Shown: positions 5,144-7,080 of the stretch, in pieces
Layout: every line of letters starts with the position of its first letter
Numbering within the stretch: the stretch's first letter is position 1
Assembly: GCA_021829515.1 (NCBI GenBank)
Contig: JAKBPM010000044.1
Coordinates: 1 to 7,080, forward strand
Direction: 5' to 3'
DNA length: 7,080 nt
From: Nitrospirota bacterium
Lineage (GTDB): Bacteria; Nitrospirota_A; Leptospirillia; Leptospirillales; Leptospirillaceae
Translations under genes and position numbers: made by a program
Notes under the pieces: generated by a model
Seen by the model: the letters and a program-made list of their open reading frames with translations, nothing else
Told to the model about the DNA's origin: nothing
The model's database searches: none

Positions 5144-6430
5144 ATGCAAACAACAGCCAGCAAGATGCGGTACCTTTTTCTCGGACAATTCGTCTCCCAG
5201 GTGGGTGAAAATATCGCCCGTGTCGCCCTTCTGTATTATATCTACCGGGAAACCCATTCGGTGGGCGCGGTTGCCCTCACCGGAGTTCTTCAGAACCTTC
5301 CGCCCCTTTTGCTTTCACCGGTGACCGGAGCCCTCTTTGACCATCACGACAAACGCTCGGTCCTTCTCGTCCTGGATCTCTTCAGGACACTCCTTTCATT
5401 GGCCATACCGGTTCTTTATCTCTTTCATTTCCTGACCATTGCCTCCGTTGAGGTCATTGTTCTTCTGACAACGGTCTGCTCGGGAGCCTTCGGTCCGGGT
5501 CTTTACTCATTTATCCCCTCCATTTTGGAAAAATCGAATCCTGAGGAGATCCTGAAAGCCAATTCAACGATCCAGACGACCGGAAACGCTGGGGTCTTGA
5601 TCGGACCGCTGCTTGGAGGAGCCCTCTTGACGACAGTGGCAGCCCCCTTGGTGATGGGAGTGGCCTCGGTGACATTCCTGTTTTCGGTCATTTTTCTCTG
5701 GAAAATCCGGACGACCGCTTCGGAAGAATCATCGGTCTTCCCCAAAAAGCAATTGTCTTTTGGCAAACTCCTGGGGGTTGAGGGGGCCAGGGAGATCTTC
5801 CGGTCGGGAGAGCTGATGGAATCTTTCGCCATTTACGCTGTTTTTGGTTTTCTGATCATTCCCCTGACATTACTGTTGCCCGAGCTTGTCGCCGACAGAC
5901 TCGGAAGCGGAGGAATGGCTTTCGGAGGGTTGCTGACCTCTTTTGGTGTGGGGCAGCTCGCGATGTCGGTCCTGATGTCGAGGGGGCTTCTCAAAAAGAA
6001 GGAACAGGGAGATAAAATGGCTCCTCTGGCCCTTTTGGCTTCAAGCGGAATGATCTTTTTCCTGGGGAATGCCACGAACAATGCGGAAGCGTTTTTTGAA
6101 GCCTTTTTTATCGGCGGATTGCTGTCCGTTATTCATCCGGTTGTTCATGCGAAAGTCTTCTGCCTCACCCCCAAATCGGCTCTCGGAAGTGTGATGAGCC
6201 TTTTGAGTGCGGGCTTTCTTCTTTTGGCTTCAGTGGGTTCCGCTCTTCTTCCCGCCTTGACCGGTCAATTGGGAATTTCCCGGACATTTGAAGTGCTCGG
6301 CGCTGTTTCTCTTGTTTCCGGACTGTTTTTTCTGGCCCAACCCGTTTCGTTTTTCAGAAAACAGAAGAGCCAACGGATGCTTTCAGACCACTCCTATCCC
6401 CGTAGGATTGAGAATGTCTATCAGGACTGA
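5144..6430 (+). CDS. Major facilitator superfamily exporter, MFS_3/EntS-like
   Basis: A complete 12-helix transporter of about 428 residues, the usual MFS length, in the inner membrane; members exchange protons for small molecules such as drugs or siderophores. TM1 starts at MRYLFLGQFVSQVGENIARVALLYYIY (about 8-34, broken here by its charged residues). The loop 2-3 motif is FDHHDKRSVLLVLDLFRTL (65-83), a version of the D(R/K)xxRR signature. The segment TTGNAGVLIGPLLGGALL (145-162) is the GxxxGPxxGG pattern of TM5 in the MFS_3 group. A polar central loop with Lys/Glu (188-225) separates the halves. The start is uncertain. ATG 5144 is a conservative choice; TTG 5135 has AAAGAGG (5122-5128) at better spacing, and TTG 5096 gives 444 residues but has no ribosome binding site and lies beside the repeated GATTGG half-site. 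All versions share the same membrane domain. The substrate cannot be read from the sequence. It is separately transcribed from the Anbu operon, as a terminator lies between them. Confidence 0.85.
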   Translation: MQTTASKMRYLFLGQFVSQVGENIARVALLYYIYRETHSVGAVALTGVLQNLPPLLLSPVTGALFDHHDKRSVLLVLDLFRTLLSLAIPVLYLFHFLTIASVEVIVLLTTVCSGAFGPGLYSFIPSILEKSNPEEILKANSTIQTTGNAGVLIGPLLGGALLTTVAAPLVMGVASVTFLFSVIFLWKIRTTASEESSVFPKKQLSFGKLLGVEGAREIFRSGELMESFAIYAVFGFLIIPLTLLLPELVADRLGSGGMAFGGLLTSFGVGQLAMSVLMSRGLLKKKEQGDKMAPLALLASSGMIFFLGNATNNAEAFFEAFFIGGLLSVIHPVVHAKVFCLTPKSALGSVMSLLSAGFLLLASVGSALLPALTGQLGISRTFEVLGAVSLVSGLFFLAQPVSFFRKQKSQRMLSDHSYPRRIENVYQD

Positions 6431-6449
6431 GAGGCCATTATTTTTATGG

Positions 6450-7016
6450 TCATGGTCTTTGGGGGATTTTTTTCTCTGCCATCAGAAGGATGAGCCCGCA
6501 TGCGACGGCTCCGGTCGTCAGGAGCGCAGCCATCGAATAGGGCGCCCCTACCCCCTTTAGCATCAAAACAGGGCCGATAAATGCTCCGATGGCGCTACCG
6601 GAGTCTCCCACAAACTGGATCGCCCCCATCCCCCGACCCCTCATTTCATGAGGAATGAATGTATCCAGAAAAAGAAGCAGGTTGATCCAGACCAGTCCCG
6701 CTCCCATTCCCAGCAGGATCAGGGCGCCATACAGCAAAATCCCGTTCAATTCTTTTGCGAACAGGAAAAGCCCCGAAAAAACCAGGGAAAATCCAATCGT
6801 TGCCAAAAGTGCCGGTTTCCCCCATCGGTCAGCGATCCGTCCGGAGAATAAGGAAAATCCCGCCGAGCAAAACGCTTCAATGGCCAGAAGGATCCCGGCG
6901 GTACCCTGTGACTGCAGGTGGCCGATGGAAAGATGTCGATGATGAACCCACAGAACGAGGGTCGAAAGCAGAACTCCCTGAAGGGAGAAAGTAAAAACAA
7001 AGACCATCAGGAACAA
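6450..7016 (-). CDS. MFS transporter, C-terminal half (TM7-12); N-terminal half cut off by an in-frame stop
   Basis: The 188 residues from a TTG at 7016 (or 185 from ATG 7007) form six hydrophobic helices. The motif GRIADRWGKPALL (59-71) is the loop 8-9 counterpart of the MFS DRxGRK signature. IPHEMRGRGMGAIQFVGDSG (121-140) followed by GAFIGPVLM is typical of TM10-11. This is therefore the second half of a 12-helix transporter. Reading upstream from 7016 the frame stays open and still looks like MFS coding sequence (RHKELSPEKLHWNWRFIPLF, the end of a central loop leading into TM7). It then meets TAA at 7071-7073, and no ATG, GTG or ribosome binding site is suitably placed. A single-base change in frame near 7071 would join SDL to RHKEL. 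The gene is probably frameshifted or a pseudogene rather than a genuine six-helix protein. It ends 19 bp from the convergent MFS gene. Confidence 0.6.
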   Translation of the reverse strand: MFLMVFVFTFSLQGVLLSTLVLWVHHRHLSIGHLQSQGTAGILLAIEAFCSAGFSLFSGRIADRWGKPALLATIGFSLVFSGLFLFAKELNGILLYGALILLGMGAGLVWINLLLFLDTFIPHEMRGRGMGAIQFVGDSGSAIGAFIGPVLMLKGVGAPYSMAALLTTGAVACGLILLMAEKKIPQRP

Positions 7017-7080
7017 GGGGATAAACCGCCAGTTCCAGTGAAGCTTTTCAGGAGAAAGCTCCTTGTGCCGTTAGATCGGA

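Noticed and set aside
6433..6451. Hairpin GGCCAT/ATGGTC between the convergent MFS genes as a bidirectional terminator
   Set aside because: The stem is only 6 bp with one G-U pair and no T-run follows directly on either strand, so it is too weak to call.

Overview
The window looks like chromosomal DNA of a Gram-negative bacterium with roughly balanced base composition. Evidence for an outer membrane is a secreted beta-barrel-type protein with a signal peptide. The N-terminus of a ClpC-type chaperone at the left edge resembles those of Nitrospirota, possibly a Leptospirillum-like acidophile. That placement is from memory of family sequences and is only a moderate guess. Nothing looks like a phage, plasmid, insertion sequence, CRISPR array or RNA gene.

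Left part (1-1517, minus strand): the first 47 codons of a clpC-like gene run off the left edge, with a good sigma-70-like promoter upstream. Upstream of it and in the same direction lies a 398-residue predicted outer-membrane beta-barrel protein with a signal peptide and a Pro/Thr/Lys-rich linker. Its closest recognisable type is the MetA-pathway/transporter barrel family.

Centre (1518-5000, plus strand): a 260-bp divergent intergenic region with two perfect inverted repeats precedes a tight three-gene operon. The genes encode a circularly permuted ATP-grasp protein (COG2308 type), an alpha-E domain protein (COG2307 type) and Anbu, the ancestral proteasome-like beta subunit (COG3484 type). 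They are separated by 1 nt and then overlap by 4 nt, and each has a clear ribosome binding site. A strong hairpin terminator ends the operon, and its basal stem uses the Anbu stop codon. This is the conserved Anbu gene cluster. Comparative genomics predicts that it makes a peptide or amide-linked tag (ATP-grasp plus alpha-E) and hydrolyses it (Anbu). The transglutaminase-like gene that usually belongs to the cluster is not present here, which is the most interesting point of the window.

Right part (5001-7080): a complete 12-TM major facilitator (MFS_3/EntS-like) exporter gene on the plus strand follows a compact inverted repeat, ATTGGT-CC-ACCAAT. Converging on it, 19 bp away on the minus strand, is the C-terminal half (TM7-12) of a second MFS transporter. 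An in-frame TAA at 7071-7073 cuts it off from its N-terminal half, so that gene is either frameshifted or decayed.
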